DNA from: Ahrensia marina
GTDB taxonomy: Bacteria > Pseudomonadota > Alphaproteobacteria > Rhizobiales > Rhizobiaceae
DNA: 64,000 nt
NCBI RefSeq assembly: GCF_001293565.1
Contig: NZ_JXMU01000017.1
Span: 32,533 to 96,532 of the forward strand
Direction: 5' to 3'
Position numbers and translations under genes: made by a program. Every line of letters begins with the position of its first letter. Positions within the stretch are counted from its first letter, which is position 1. Under the pieces are notes generated by a model that was not told where the DNA came from, made no database searches, and worked only from the letters and a program-made list of their open reading frames with translations. Positions 18,884-27,399 of the stretch are shown piece by piece.

Positions 18884-19837
18884 ATGAACAAAGACCTGAC
18901 CAACGCATCGCTTCTGCCCGCATCGCCAAAGCTTTTGGCGCATCGTTCCGCATGGCTAAAAAAACTGGCTCAGGAAAGGCGGCTGTCCGGCCATACAATT
19001 GAGGCCTATGAGCGCGACACACGCCAGTTTCTGTTTTTTATATCGGAACATGTCGGCGACACTGCTGATTTAAAATCAGTTGCCAATTTAAAGCCTATGG
19101 ATTTGCGCGCTTTCCTCACGCGCCGCCGCCAAAATGGTGCAGGCGCACGCACATTGGGACGCGGCCTTGCCGGTGTGCGCTCGTTTCTGCGTTATCTGGA
19201 AAGCGCCGGTCTTGCCAATGCGACAGCAGCAAGCGCCATGCGCGCGCCGCGCCAGCCAAAATCCCTGCCCAAACCACTGACCGCATCCGATGCCATGCGT
19301 GTTGTTGCGGACGCCGACCAACTGGTTGAAGAGCCATGGGTGCGGGCGCGCAACATCGCTGTCTTGACGCTGCTTTATGGCTGTGGCCTGCGCCTTGGCG
19401 AAGCGCTTTCGCTCGATGGCACGGCCTTGCGCGACAGCACGGCAAAATCCATCGCGATCACCGGTAAAGGCAGCAAAACCAGAACCGTGCCGCTATTGCC
19501 GGTCGTGTTTAAAGCCGTCGAACAATACCGGCAGCTTTGCCCCTATAATCTTCATGAAGGCGCGCCAATGTTTCGCGGCGTTCGCGGCGGGGCTTTACAG
19601 CCCGCTGTCCTGCAACGTGATATGCGGCGTCTGCGCGGCGCACTGGGTTTGCCCGATAGCGCGACGCCGCACGCTTTGCGCCACTCCTTTGCAACCCATC
19701 TTTTGGCATCGGGGGGAGATTTGCGTACCATTCAGGAGCTTTTGGGCCATGCCAGCCTATCAACAACACAGGTCTATACCGGCGTTGACACCAAACATTT
19801 GCTCGATGCCTATCGCACCGCTCATCCGCGCGCCTGA
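18884..19837 (+). CDS. xerC: Tyrosine recombinase XerC
   Basis: 317 aa. The core-binding domain covers residues 20-110. The catalytic set is Arg in GLRLGEALSL, Lys in TGKGSKTRTVPL, His/Arg in HALRHSFATH, His in LGHASLSTTQVYT and the nucleophile Tyr in the same motif. With XerD it resolves chromosome dimers at dif. This is a housekeeping recombinase, not a sign of a mobile element, although its position 14 kb from the sdhB-tail array is worth noting. Confidence 0.93.
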   Translation: MNKDLTNASLLPASPKLLAHRSAWLKKLAQERRLSGHTIEAYERDTRQFLFFISEHVGDTADLKSVANLKPMDLRAFLTRRRQNGAGARTLGRGLAGVRSFLRYLESAGLANATAASAMRAPRQPKSLPKPLTASDAMRVVADADQLVEEPWVRARNIAVLTLLYGCGLRLGEALSLDGTALRDSTAKSIAITGKGSKTRTVPLLPVVFKAVEQYRQLCPYNLHEGAPMFRGVRGGALQPAVLQRDMRRLRGALGLPDSATPHALRHSFATHLLASGGDLRTIQELLGHASLSTTQVYTGVDTKHLLDAYRTAHPRA

Positions 19838-19909
19838 TTTTTTGAAGTTCAGACAATCGAAGCTTTTGCTTTAACCAAATAATCGTCTTTTCATGCGTAA
19901 TGTGCTTCC

Positions 19910-21004
19910 ATGAAAACACATCATACACGCACCGCCGCGATTGCAGATCGCCTGTCAGACGCCTCAATCATTATCATAGGCGCCATTCATGCGACTGTCT
20001 TTGCGATCACCATGCTGCTGGCATTTACTGTCACACAGGCAAAAGCCGAGGCTTCAGAAAAAAGCTGCGGCGGCAATAATCTCATGCAAAAAATCGCTGC
20101 GCAAAACCCTGAGCGCTTTAAAGCCATTGAAGATGAAGCGTCAAAAGTGCCGTTTGGCGAGGGGCTTTTGTTCAAGCTGGAAAAAGACGGTGTTGCCCCC
20201 TCTTATCTGTTTGGCACGATGCATATGACAGATCCGCGTGTTGTCTCATTGCCGCCCGCGGCCGATGCGGCGCTTGATGATGCTGACATCGTCGCGATTG
20301 AAAGCACAGAAATTCTCGACCCTGCGGCTGCACAGATGGCCTTAATGTCCAAGCCTGAACTGACCATGTTTGTCGGCGAAAAACGTCTTTCTGATTTTCT
20401 GGATGAGGCAGGCAAAGCTGTTCTGACCAAGGGGCTGGCCGAGCGCGGGATGCAGCTTGCCTTGATTGAACGGATGAAACCCTGGTTACTGACCGGCATG
20501 TTTGCCCTGCCCGAATGTGAGTTTGAACGCAAACAGGCAGGCGAATCCTTCCTTGATCTTGCGCTGGCAGAGCGTGCTGAACGCGATGGCAAGGAACTTG
20601 TCGGCCTTGAAACCCTGCTGGAACAGTTCAACGCGATGGCATCCCTGCCGATGGAGTTTCACGTTCAGGGCCTTATCGACACATTAGCGCTTGGCGATAC
20701 GGTCAAGGATGTTACCGAGACAATGATCGTCCTTTATACTGAAGGCAAAACCGGCACCGTGTGGCCGATGCTGCGCGCTGTGGCGGAAGATGCCGGACAA
20801 GCTGATATTTCTGCCAGCGAAGGCTATGCGAAATTTGAAGAAACCATGGTCACCACGCGCAATAAAACAATGCTGGAACGTTCAATGCCACTTTTGGAGC
20901 GCGGCAATGCTTTCATCGCGGTGGGCGCACTGCATTTGCCGGGCGCAGAAGGTTTGGCCCAGCTTTATCAGGATGCCGGCTACACAGTCACAGCCATTCG
21001 ATAA
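19910..21004 (+). CDS. TraB/GumN family protein
   Basis: 364 aa with an N-terminal hydrophobic segment (about residues 20-45) acting as signal or anchor. The family signatures are SYLFGTMHMTDPRV, the DIVAIESTE strand, and the C-terminal AFIAVGALHLPGAEGL. TraB/GumN/PrgY domains resemble EreA/ChaN-type metal-dependent hydrolases, and bacterial members are periplasmic or membrane-bound; the true substrate is not known. The gene lies 72 bases after xerC on the same strand. Confidence 0.85.
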   Translation: MKTHHTRTAAIADRLSDASIIIIGAIHATVFAITMLLAFTVTQAKAEASEKSCGGNNLMQKIAAQNPERFKAIEDEASKVPFGEGLLFKLEKDGVAPSYLFGTMHMTDPRVVSLPPAADAALDDADIVAIESTEILDPAAAQMALMSKPELTMFVGEKRLSDFLDEAGKAVLTKGLAERGMQLALIERMKPWLLTGMFALPECEFERKQAGESFLDLALAERAERDGKELVGLETLLEQFNAMASLPMEFHVQGLIDTLALGDTVKDVTETMIVLYTEGKTGTVWPMLRAVAEDAGQADISASEGYAKFEETMVTTRNKTMLERSMPLLERGNAFIAVGALHLPGAEGLAQLYQDAGYTVTAIR

Positions 21005-21085
21005 ACTCCGATTCACTCCCAAAAGTTGAAAATTGGGAACCTTTTTATCCAGCCGCTGTTATTGGGGCATAAAAAGGAGAATATC

Positions 21086-21301
21086 ATGGTTGACGAAAAG
21101 CGGGATACAACAGTCGTAAAGTCAGGCGGTAGCGGCGGATGGATCGTTGCTGTGCTTATTTTGCTCGCTGTCATTGGTGTCGGCGCCTATTTTTATACCG
21201 GTGGCGGTGCTGACGGAACACAAGACGTAAATATCAGTGTTGATGTGCCCGATGCAGTTGAAGAAGCTGTGCCGGACGCTCCGGCTCCGGATTCTAATTA
21301 A
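21086..21301 (+). CDS. Small single-pass membrane protein, acidic tail
   Basis: 71 aa from the ATG at 21086, which has AAAAGGAGAA in front; the upstream in-frame ATG at 21026 lacks this. Layout: short charged N-terminus, SGGSGG, one membrane helix (WIVAVLILLAVIGVGAYFY), then an acidic, proline-rich tail (VDVPDAVEEAVPDAPAPD). Function unknown. A clear terminator follows, so it ends its transcript. Confidence 0.7.
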   Translation: MVDEKRDTTVVKSGGSGGWIVAVLILLAVIGVGAYFYTGGGADGTQDVNISVDVPDAVEEAVPDAPAPDSN

Positions 21302-21325
21302 TCAGCGCAATACATTTATGTATCA

Positions 21326-21359
21326 AAGGCCCGTATCTGCAAAGATATGGGCCTTTTTG
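21326..21359 (+). terminator. Rho-independent terminator
   Basis: AAGGCCCGTATCT pairs with AGATATGGGCCTT around a short loop and ends in TTTTTGT. It follows the small membrane protein gene by about 25 bases. The rest of the 293-base gap to the TetR gene shows no gene. Confidence 0.85.
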
Positions 21360-21573
21360 TATTGTCAGACATTTCAAAACCGATAATCCGCCGAGCCTAC
21401 AAACGCCTCAGTTTTTCATTTGTTGCTGTGGGCAGACACGAGGCTGTAGCAATTTATAGTTCACGCCTAACAATCATTTCGATAAATGATTGACCTCTAC
21501 ACATTCGGCTCCCCAGTTCCCTTAATTTTGCAGACTTGACTATTCCATCAGTTTTCCTCTATGTAAATTATAA

Positions 21574-21594
21574 ATATTATGACTGGTCTACATA
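21574..21594. promoter_or_regulatory. Candidate TetR operator at the start of the TetR-MBL unit
   Basis: GACTGGTC with flanking T and A residues lies directly before the start codon and forms an imperfect palindrome. It resembles the TAGACC/GGTCTA half-sites bound by several TetR regulators such as NemR and LmrA/YxaF. A TATGTA at 21560-21565 also mirrors TACATA at 21589-21594. Confidence 0.45.
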
Positions 21595-22200
21595 ATGAGT
21601 GACACCAAATTAAAGCCGCGCAGCAAAAGAAAAGGTGCAGAGACGAAGGCTAAAATAATAGCCATCGCCATGGATTTGTTTCAGCGAAAGGGTTTTGCCG
21701 CCGTTGGGTTGAACGAACTTTGCGCTCAAGGCGATCTGCCAAAAGGCTCGCTTTATTTTCACTTCCCCAATGGCAAGAACGACATTGCTGTCGCGGTGAT
21801 TAATGGCGCAAAAGATGCAATCGGCAATCGCATCGTGCAGATTGGAGATACCAGTGCCACACGGCAAGCTTTTGTCTCGGCTTTGGTTCAGGAATTCGCA
21901 GACGGCCTTGTCAATTCAGACTATGCAAAAGGGTGCCCCGTTGCCACTTTGGCTTTGGAAATGGGCGCTCAGGAACCAGACATCACCGCTGCTATTTCAC
22001 AGTGCTACGGCCATTGGCAAAAACTGGTGGCAGAGAGACTGGTCGTTTTCGGTGTGGCTGACGATAAAGCGCCCGATCTGGCACAGTTTTGCTTTTGCGC
22101 TCTTGAAGGGGCGCTTATTCTGGCGCGCACGCAAAAATCGCTCCAGCCGCTTGAGCAAACAAAAAATCAACTGAACCTTATTTTGGGACTGGAGCAGTAA
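21595..22200 (+). CDS. TetR-family transcriptional regulator (YxaF/LmrA-like)
   Basis: 201 aa. The N-terminal helix-turn-helix reads AMDLFQRKGFAAVGLNELCAQGDLPKGSLYFHFPNGKNDI, where the FPxGKxxI ending is typical of the YxaF/LmrA branch. The C-terminal part has GCPVATLALEMG, conserved in the same branch. It ends one base before the ATG of the MBL-fold gene and presumably represses both; the inducer is unknown. Confidence 0.87.
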   Translation: MSDTKLKPRSKRKGAETKAKIIAIAMDLFQRKGFAAVGLNELCAQGDLPKGSLYFHFPNGKNDIAVAVINGAKDAIGNRIVQIGDTSATRQAFVSALVQEFADGLVNSDYAKGCPVATLALEMGAQEPDITAAISQCYGHWQKLVAERLVVFGVADDKAPDLAQFCFCALEGALILARTQKSLQPLEQTKNQLNLILGLEQ

Positions 22201-22201
22201 T

Positions 22202-22870
22202 ATGCACAAAATCGCAGACGATGTATTTCACATCCCGCTTATGCCGCGAAATCTCATTAATTGTTATGTCATTGACGGGGTTCTAATAGATGCAGGTATC
22301 CAAGGTTCAGGCCGAAAAATACTAAAATCCATTGAAGGGCATAATGTTACCAAACATGCATTAACCCACGCCCACGCCGATCACCAAGGTGCGAGCAAAA
22401 AGATTTGCAAAAAATTAAATATACCCCTGCTGACCTCACAAATTGAGCAAAGTAATGCGGAAACGGGTTTTGCCACGCGCAATTATCCGAATCCTAATGC
22501 GCTTATTCCACGTCTTCAGCAAAAACTCTGGGCAGGACCCGGCCACAAGGTGGGCCAAATTCTTCACGAGGGCGACATGGTTGGTGGTTTTGAAGTGATC
22601 GACACCCCCGGTCATGCGCCCGGACACATTTCATTCTTCCGGCGACGCGACGGCGTATTGATTGCGGGAGACACAATGATCAATATGAGCTTTTTAACCA
22701 CTCTGGCTGGCTTGAGACTACCGCCTGCGGCCTTCACGACAGACAGAGAGCAAAATATCGCATCCATCAAAAAGCTACACGCATTAAAGCCGCGCATTAT
22801 TTGCTTCGGCCACGGCCCTGTATTGAGGGATATGCAGAAATTCGATGATTTTGTCGGCAAACTTGCCTGA
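22202..22870 (+). CDS. MBL-fold metallo-hydrolase
   Basis: 222 aa metallo-beta-lactamase fold. Metal ligands: HAHADH (motif HxHxDH), the H in DTPGHAPGHISF, D in AGDTMI and H in FGHGPV. This is the glyoxalase II-like single-domain type. The start is one base after the TetR stop, so the pair is translationally coupled and the hydrolase is the likely detoxification partner of that regulator. Confidence 0.88.
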   Translation: MHKIADDVFHIPLMPRNLINCYVIDGVLIDAGIQGSGRKILKSIEGHNVTKHALTHAHADHQGASKKICKKLNIPLLTSQIEQSNAETGFATRNYPNPNALIPRLQQKLWAGPGHKVGQILHEGDMVGGFEVIDTPGHAPGHISFFRRRDGVLIAGDTMINMSFLTTLAGLRLPPAAFTTDREQNIASIKKLHALKPRIICFGHGPVLRDMQKFDDFVGKLA

Positions 22871-23035
22871 ATGAATATTCTGGAAATAGAGACCGGCAAT
22901 CAAGCGTTCTTGAAGGCATTAGAAACTACGTGCAGCGTCCTGCCGCAAAATAATATTGTCTTAAGGAACGAACCGGGCCATTGCGCGTTTAACAGGTACA
23001 AAACGCCAAATAATATCGCTTTGACCTCCAGTTAA
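22871..23035 (+). CDS. Possible 54-aa ORF directly after the MBL gene
   Basis: An ATG begins at the base after the MBL stop (TGAATG), opening a 54-codon frame (MNILEIETGNQ...). It has no hydrophobic segment and no recognisable motif. Re-initiation after the upstream stop could translate it, but there is no own SD. It fills most of the gap before the following hairpin. Could equally be chance. Confidence 0.25.
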   Translation: MNILEIETGNQAFLKALETTCSVLPQNNIVLRNEPGHCAFNRYKTPNNIALTSS

Positions 23036-23077
23036 AAGCTAAAACAAAATTGGCTCAACAAGAAGCCATAGGCGTTA

Positions 23078-23106
23078 AACCCGGTGATCTTCCCCAATCA
23101 CCGGGT
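23078..23106 (+). terminator. Bidirectional terminator between MBL and BCCT genes
   Basis: AACCCGGTGAT and ATCACCGGGTT form an 11-pair stem and a T run follows on the plus strand. It lies ten bases from the BCCT stop codon on the other strand, so it can serve both convergent units. Confidence 0.8.
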
Positions 23107-23115
23107 TTTTTGTTG

Positions 23116-24750
23116 TTATTTTTTGTCTTCGCGCAAACTCTGCATCAGGCCGATAAACAAGCTGACACACATTACAAGCAGAACGATTGCAAACGGGAAG
23201 CCGGTTGAAACCGCCATGGCCTGCAAGGCATTGAGCGCTTGACTGCCGCCCACCAGCAACAATGTCGCAGCAACGATGCCCTCGAATGTACACCAGAATA
23301 CGCGCTGGGATACGGGCGCATCGGTCTTACCGCCGGCCGTAATGGTATCAATGACCAAAGAGCCAGAGTCAGACGAGGTGACAAAGAATACCAGCACAAG
23401 CACGATACCGATGAAGGATGTAATCCCTGCCAATGGCAATGGCTTGAGCATTTCGAACAGTTTCAGCTCCAATGCGGCATCTTTTACCGGTGCGGAAGCA
23501 TCGGCCAGAACCTGACTGATTGCTGTGCCGCCAAATGCGCCCATCCACAACACGCTGATCGCGGTTGGAATGATAATCACGCAGAAGACAAACTCACGGA
23601 TTGAGCGTCCGCGTGATACGCGGGCAATAAACATGCCCACAAATGGAGACCATGAAATCCACCATGCCCAGTAAAATGCCGTCCAGCCCTGACTGAAATT
23701 GGCATCCTCACGGCCAAACGGATTTGACAGCGGAATGAACTCTTTCACATAGGCTGCACCACCGGCAATCACTGTTTCAAAAATCGTCGCTGTCGGACCA
23801 ACGAGAATGATGAACAGCAGCAGCAGGGCCGCCAGGCCGATATTGATTTCGGAAAGCAATTTAACGCCGCCATCCAGTCCGCGAAGAACAGATATAAGCG
23901 CAAGCGCTGTAATCGCCGCAATCAGGATAACTTTCGCAGCGCCGCCCGTTCCCCAGCCGAACAGATAGTTCAAGCCGGCAAGTGCCTGCTCTGTGCCAAA
24001 TCCAAGCGATGTGGCAAGACCGAACAGGGTCGCAAATACCGCGGTAATATCAATGATATGGCCAGGCCAACCCCAAACGCGTTCACCCAGTACCGGATAA
24101 AATGCCGAACGCAATGTCAGCGGCAAACCACGGTTATAGGTAAAGAACGCGAGCGATAATGCCACAACCGCATAGATGGCCCACGGATGCAGCGCCCAGT
24201 GATAAATCGTTGCCGCCATACCAAGATTGCGTGCGGCAATCTCATCGCCCGCCGCAGCACCGAGCGGTGCCCAGTCTGTGCGCGCTCCGCCTTCTGCGGC
24301 TGTACCGCCAAGCGCGGATGCAAAGTGTGACATCGGTTCGGACACGCCAAAGAACATCAGGCCGATACCCATACCGGCAGCAAACAACATCGCAAACCAG
24401 CCAAGATAGCTGTAATCGGGCGTTGCCTCAGCGCCGCCCAAACGGATTTTGCCAAGCGGCGTCACCATTAAGACAATGCAGAAAAGCACAAAAATATTGC
24501 CGGCCAGCAGGAAGAACCAGTCAAATTGAGATGTTAATGCCGGACGCAACCAGCCGAAAAACTCAGCCGCACCTTCCTGAAACATTAATGTGACTAAGAC
24601 AAAAGCCACCACCGAAAGGCCGGAAATAAGAAAAACCGGATTGTGAATATCCAACCCGAACGGATTGATGTTGTTTTGGCCAATTTCGTAATCAGTATCC
24701 ACCGGGTGTGGAACGTCTTCTACGATTTCGCCAGCAGTTGGTTCTGCCAT
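23116..24750 (-). CDS. BCCT-family betaine/carnitine/choline transporter
   Basis: 544 aa with twelve membrane helices. The aromatic substrate box and BCCT signature are clear: GMGIGLMFFGVSEPMSHF, HWALHPWAIYAVVALSLAFFTYNRG, and WTAFYWAWWISWSPFVGMFIARVSRGRSIREF, then FFVTSSDSGSLVID. It imports quaternary amines by secondary transport. The N-terminus is acidic and the C-terminal tail short, so osmosensing tails of the BetP type are not apparent. The start ATG has GAGGAGGG upstream. Confidence 0.93.
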   Translation of the reverse strand: MAEPTAGEIVEDVPHPVDTDYEIGQNNINPFGLDIHNPVFLISGLSVVAFVLVTLMFQEGAAEFFGWLRPALTSQFDWFFLLAGNIFVLFCIVLMVTPLGKIRLGGAEATPDYSYLGWFAMLFAAGMGIGLMFFGVSEPMSHFASALGGTAAEGGARTDWAPLGAAAGDEIAARNLGMAATIYHWALHPWAIYAVVALSLAFFTYNRGLPLTLRSAFYPVLGERVWGWPGHIIDITAVFATLFGLATSLGFGTEQALAGLNYLFGWGTGGAAKVILIAAITALALISVLRGLDGGVKLLSEINIGLAALLLLFIILVGPTATIFETVIAGGAAYVKEFIPLSNPFGREDANFSQGWTAFYWAWWISWSPFVGMFIARVSRGRSIREFVFCVIIIPTAISVLWMGAFGGTAISQVLADASAPVKDAALELKLFEMLKPLPLAGITSFIGIVLVLVFFVTSSDSGSLVIDTITAGGKTDAPVSQRVFWCTFEGIVAATLLLVGGSQALNALQAMAVSTGFPFAIVLLVMCVSLFIGLMQSLREDKK

Positions 24751-24969
24751 GATTAAACCCTCCTCAGTTTAACGCGGATGGGCTTTCCAAAGGATCTGAA
24801 CAAACCCACCATCTACGAGGTTAGTGTATTATGCAGCCAACCCTTAACACCAGAATGCGAAGAATGAGACCCTCTGTGCGACAATTTGGTGGAAAAAAGG
24901 CAAGAAAACACGGTTTTGACACAAATCTAGTAAGCACGAACTCTTGCGCCCGGAATTTCTTACGCACAG

Positions 24970-25453
24970 TCAGGAGCTGTTTCGGCCCAAATTTGCGAGC
25001 GCGGACTTAATGATTCTGCGGTGAAACGGTAAAACCAACTGTAAATAATTGCGCCCCAGAGCATTATGGCGCCTAATAATGGTTTTAAGGCTGACTTCCT
25101 GGGCTTGTCCGTGCGGCTTTATCTCGATGACAATTCTGAAATCCAGATGCTTGTCATCCAAGCCTGCATAAACAACATTATCAGCCTCATGGATTACCGG
25201 GAAAATACCGATGCGGTCCTGCTCACTATTGTTACGCGCCCCTTTCAAACCAAAAGGGGCCACAAGAATTTGGCGCAAAAACAGCGCGGGATATGTCCAT
25301 TTTTGGAAAAGCGACGATGATTGCATCACCGGCAGCACGTGCTGTATCAAAGGGCTGGTCCACAATGACGCTGTAGCCATCGGCCCAATCCCCATCCGGC
25401 AAAGCAGGATGGGGCAGGCCAACATCAATTTCGTGAACCTTATGGCGCGCCAT
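24970..25453 (-). pseudogene. DUF2867 gene interrupted by a one-base frameshift
   Basis: The start ATG at 25453 overlaps the lpd stop (TAATG). The first frame reads MARHKVHEIDVGLPHP...AFPK and then runs into non-homologous residues; the neighbouring frame continues WTYPALF...GLKG, IGIFPV, DDKHLDFRI, NALGRNYL and LVLPFHRRII to a stop at 24970. Removing one base from the five-T run at 25300-25304 joins them into one DUF2867 protein of about 160 aa. This may be a sequencing error, a recent mutation or, less likely, programmed slippage. Function of DUF2867 is unknown. Confidence 0.8.
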
Positions 25454-26862
25454 TACATATGTATCGGCTTGCCAAATGCTGTTGCCAATGCGGCTTCACG
25501 CACAACTTCGCTCATCGTCGGGTGGGCATGGCATGTGCGCGCCAGATCTTCCGAAGACCCGCCAAATTCCATCAGCACAGCGGCTTCATGAATGATTTCA
25601 CCGGCACCCTTACCGATAATATGAACACCAAGCACACGGTCGGTTTTCTTGTCAGCGAGGATTTTCACAAAACCGTCTGTCGCCAGCATGGCGCGGGCGC
25701 GGCCATTGGCCGTAAACGGGAACTTGCCGGCTGTATATTCAACGCCGTCGCTTTTCAGTTCTTCTTCGGTTTTACCGACAGAAGCCACTTCCGGCTCGGT
25801 GTAAACAACAGATGGAATGACGTCAAAATTCACATGGCCTTTCTGGCCTGCAAGAATTTCCGCAACGGCCATGCCTTCATCTTCGGCTTTGTGCGCCAGC
25901 ATAGGGCCGACCACCACATCGCCTAGTGCATAGATGCCATCGACATTGGTTTTCCAATGACCGTCAATCGCCACGCGGCCACGGTCATCAAGCTTGACGC
26001 CTGCTTCTTCCAGCCCGAGATTTTCAGTATAAGGTTTGCGGCCTGTTGCAACCAGAACAATATCGGCTTTCAGTGTTTCAGCATCACCGCCTTTTGCCGG
26101 TTCGAACGTTACTTCCGCGCCTGATTTGCCTTTTTCAATACCGGTCACTTTAGCGCCCATTTTGAAATTCATGCCCTGTTTTTCAAGCATTTTCTGGAAT
26201 TGCTTGGAAACGCTTTTGTCCATGCCGCCCAAAATCGTATCAAGATATTCAACAACGGTCACATTCGCGCCAAGACGCTGCCAGACAGAGCCAAGCTCAA
26301 GACCGATCACGCCGCCCCCGACAACGATAAGATTTTCCGGCACTTTTGCCAATTCCAGAGCGCCCGTTGATGACACGATGATTTTCTCGTCGATATCAAC
26401 GTCCACGCCCGGAATACCGGCAACATCGGAACCGGTTGCGATGACGATATTTTTCGTTTCAAGGTTTTCATCCTTGCCGTCATCGCCGGTCACAACCACT
26501 TTGCCCGCACCGGCAATTTTGCCCGCGCCGGTAAACACATCGACTTTGTTTTTCTTCATCAGAAAAGCGACACCGTCGACATTGGCTTTAACGGTCGCAT
26601 CCTTATGCGCCAGCATTGCTTTGAGATCGAGCTTTGGCTTGCCGACATTAACGCCGAGCGCAGCCATTGAATGGCCAGCCTCATGAAACACTTCAGAAGC
26701 GTGCAGCATCGCCTTGGATGGGATACATCCAACATTAAGGCAGGTGCCGCCGAGCGTTGCGCGTTTTTCAACAATCGCGGTTTTCAGGCCCAATTGTGCC
26801 GCTTTGATTGCACAAACATATCCGCCGGGACCGGAGCCGATTACAACCACATCATATGACAT
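25453..26862 (-). CDS. lpd: Dihydrolipoyl dehydrogenase (E3)
   Basis: 469 aa. FAD site GSGPGGYVCAIKAAQLG, redox disulfide GGTCLNVGCIPSK, NAD site GGGVIGLELGSVWQRLG, and the C-terminal HAHPTMSE with the catalytic His-Glu pair. It reoxidises the lipoyl group of the 2-oxoglutarate dehydrogenase complex, and it closes the mdh-suc-odh block. AAAGGA precedes the ATG. The stop overlaps the start of the DUF2867 gene. Confidence 0.97.
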   Translation of the reverse strand: MSYDVVVIGSGPGGYVCAIKAAQLGLKTAIVEKRATLGGTCLNVGCIPSKAMLHASEVFHEAGHSMAALGVNVGKPKLDLKAMLAHKDATVKANVDGVAFLMKKNKVDVFTGAGKIAGAGKVVVTGDDGKDENLETKNIVIATGSDVAGIPGVDVDIDEKIIVSSTGALELAKVPENLIVVGGGVIGLELGSVWQRLGANVTVVEYLDTILGGMDKSVSKQFQKMLEKQGMNFKMGAKVTGIEKGKSGAEVTFEPAKGGDAETLKADIVLVATGRKPYTENLGLEEAGVKLDDRGRVAIDGHWKTNVDGIYALGDVVVGPMLAHKAEDEGMAVAEILAGQKGHVNFDVIPSVVYTEPEVASVGKTEEELKSDGVEYTAGKFPFTANGRARAMLATDGFVKILADKKTDRVLGVHIIGKGAGEIIHEAAVLMEFGGSSEDLARTCHAHPTMSEVVREAALATAFGKPIHM

Positions 26863-26889
26863 ATCAAAATCCTTTCGCGCTTTTGCGCT

Positions 26890-27390
26890 TTATTCCATAC
26901 AGCCCGAAAGCTGAAAAACTTCTGCCGGGCGCTTCGGCCCGCCTGTTTCTTTCCAAGCCGCGTGCATCCACACATCGGCGGTAAAATTCGGTAAAACAAT
27001 TGATTCTGCGGCAGGCTTTCCCGTCGCAGGCAGTTCACTGATCAGGCCGTTACTATCAGCGCCGTAAACGACACTTTGATAAATGGTACAGCCATCCAGA
27101 TCATCGAGCGGGATATCCCCGTCAGGACAGCCATAGCGCACGGTCATTTCCGCCTGCCCCAACCCATGGGTTTTCTCGACAAAAGCATCCAGAATAATAG
27201 GTGGTTCTTGTTCATCATGGGTTTGCAGTAAAAGACCGATCTGGTGGAAATCAGCGCTGCTATTGCCGCTGAACTCCAGAAGATTGCCATTGGCGGCTTT
27301 ATAAACCGCCAGTTGCTGCGGGCAGGCAGCAAAGCTAGCGGACGGCACAATAGCCATCCAGAACCCAGCCATACCCGCAAGAAACTTCAT
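26890..27390 (-). CDS. Secreted cysteine-containing protein between odhB and lpd
   Basis: 166 aa with a signal peptide (residues 1-22, cut near SFAAC). The mature protein has five cysteines including ACPQQL at its start, YGCPDG, DGCTIY and a C-terminal GCME, suggesting disulfides in the periplasm. I do not recognise a family. It sits nine bases after odhB and 27 bases before lpd, all on one strand, so it is co-transcribed with the 2-oxoglutarate dehydrogenase genes. Confidence 0.7.
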   Translation of the reverse strand: MKFLAGMAGFWMAIVPSASFAACPQQLAVYKAANGNLLEFSGNSSADFHQIGLLLQTHDEQEPPIILDAFVEKTHGLGQAEMTVRYGCPDGDIPLDDLDGCTIYQSVVYGADSNGLISELPATGKPAAESIVLPNFTADVWMHAAWKETGGPKRPAEVFQLSGCME

Positions 27391-27399
27391 GACAATGCC

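Noticed and set aside
18884..19837. Integrase of a mobile element
   Set aside because: Length, motifs and context fit housekeeping XerC; no att repeats or cargo genes beside it.
25300..25304. Programmed frameshift in the DUF2867 gene
   Set aside because: Only a plain five-base run, no stimulatory hairpin or SD-like element that I can see; mutation or sequencing error is simpler.
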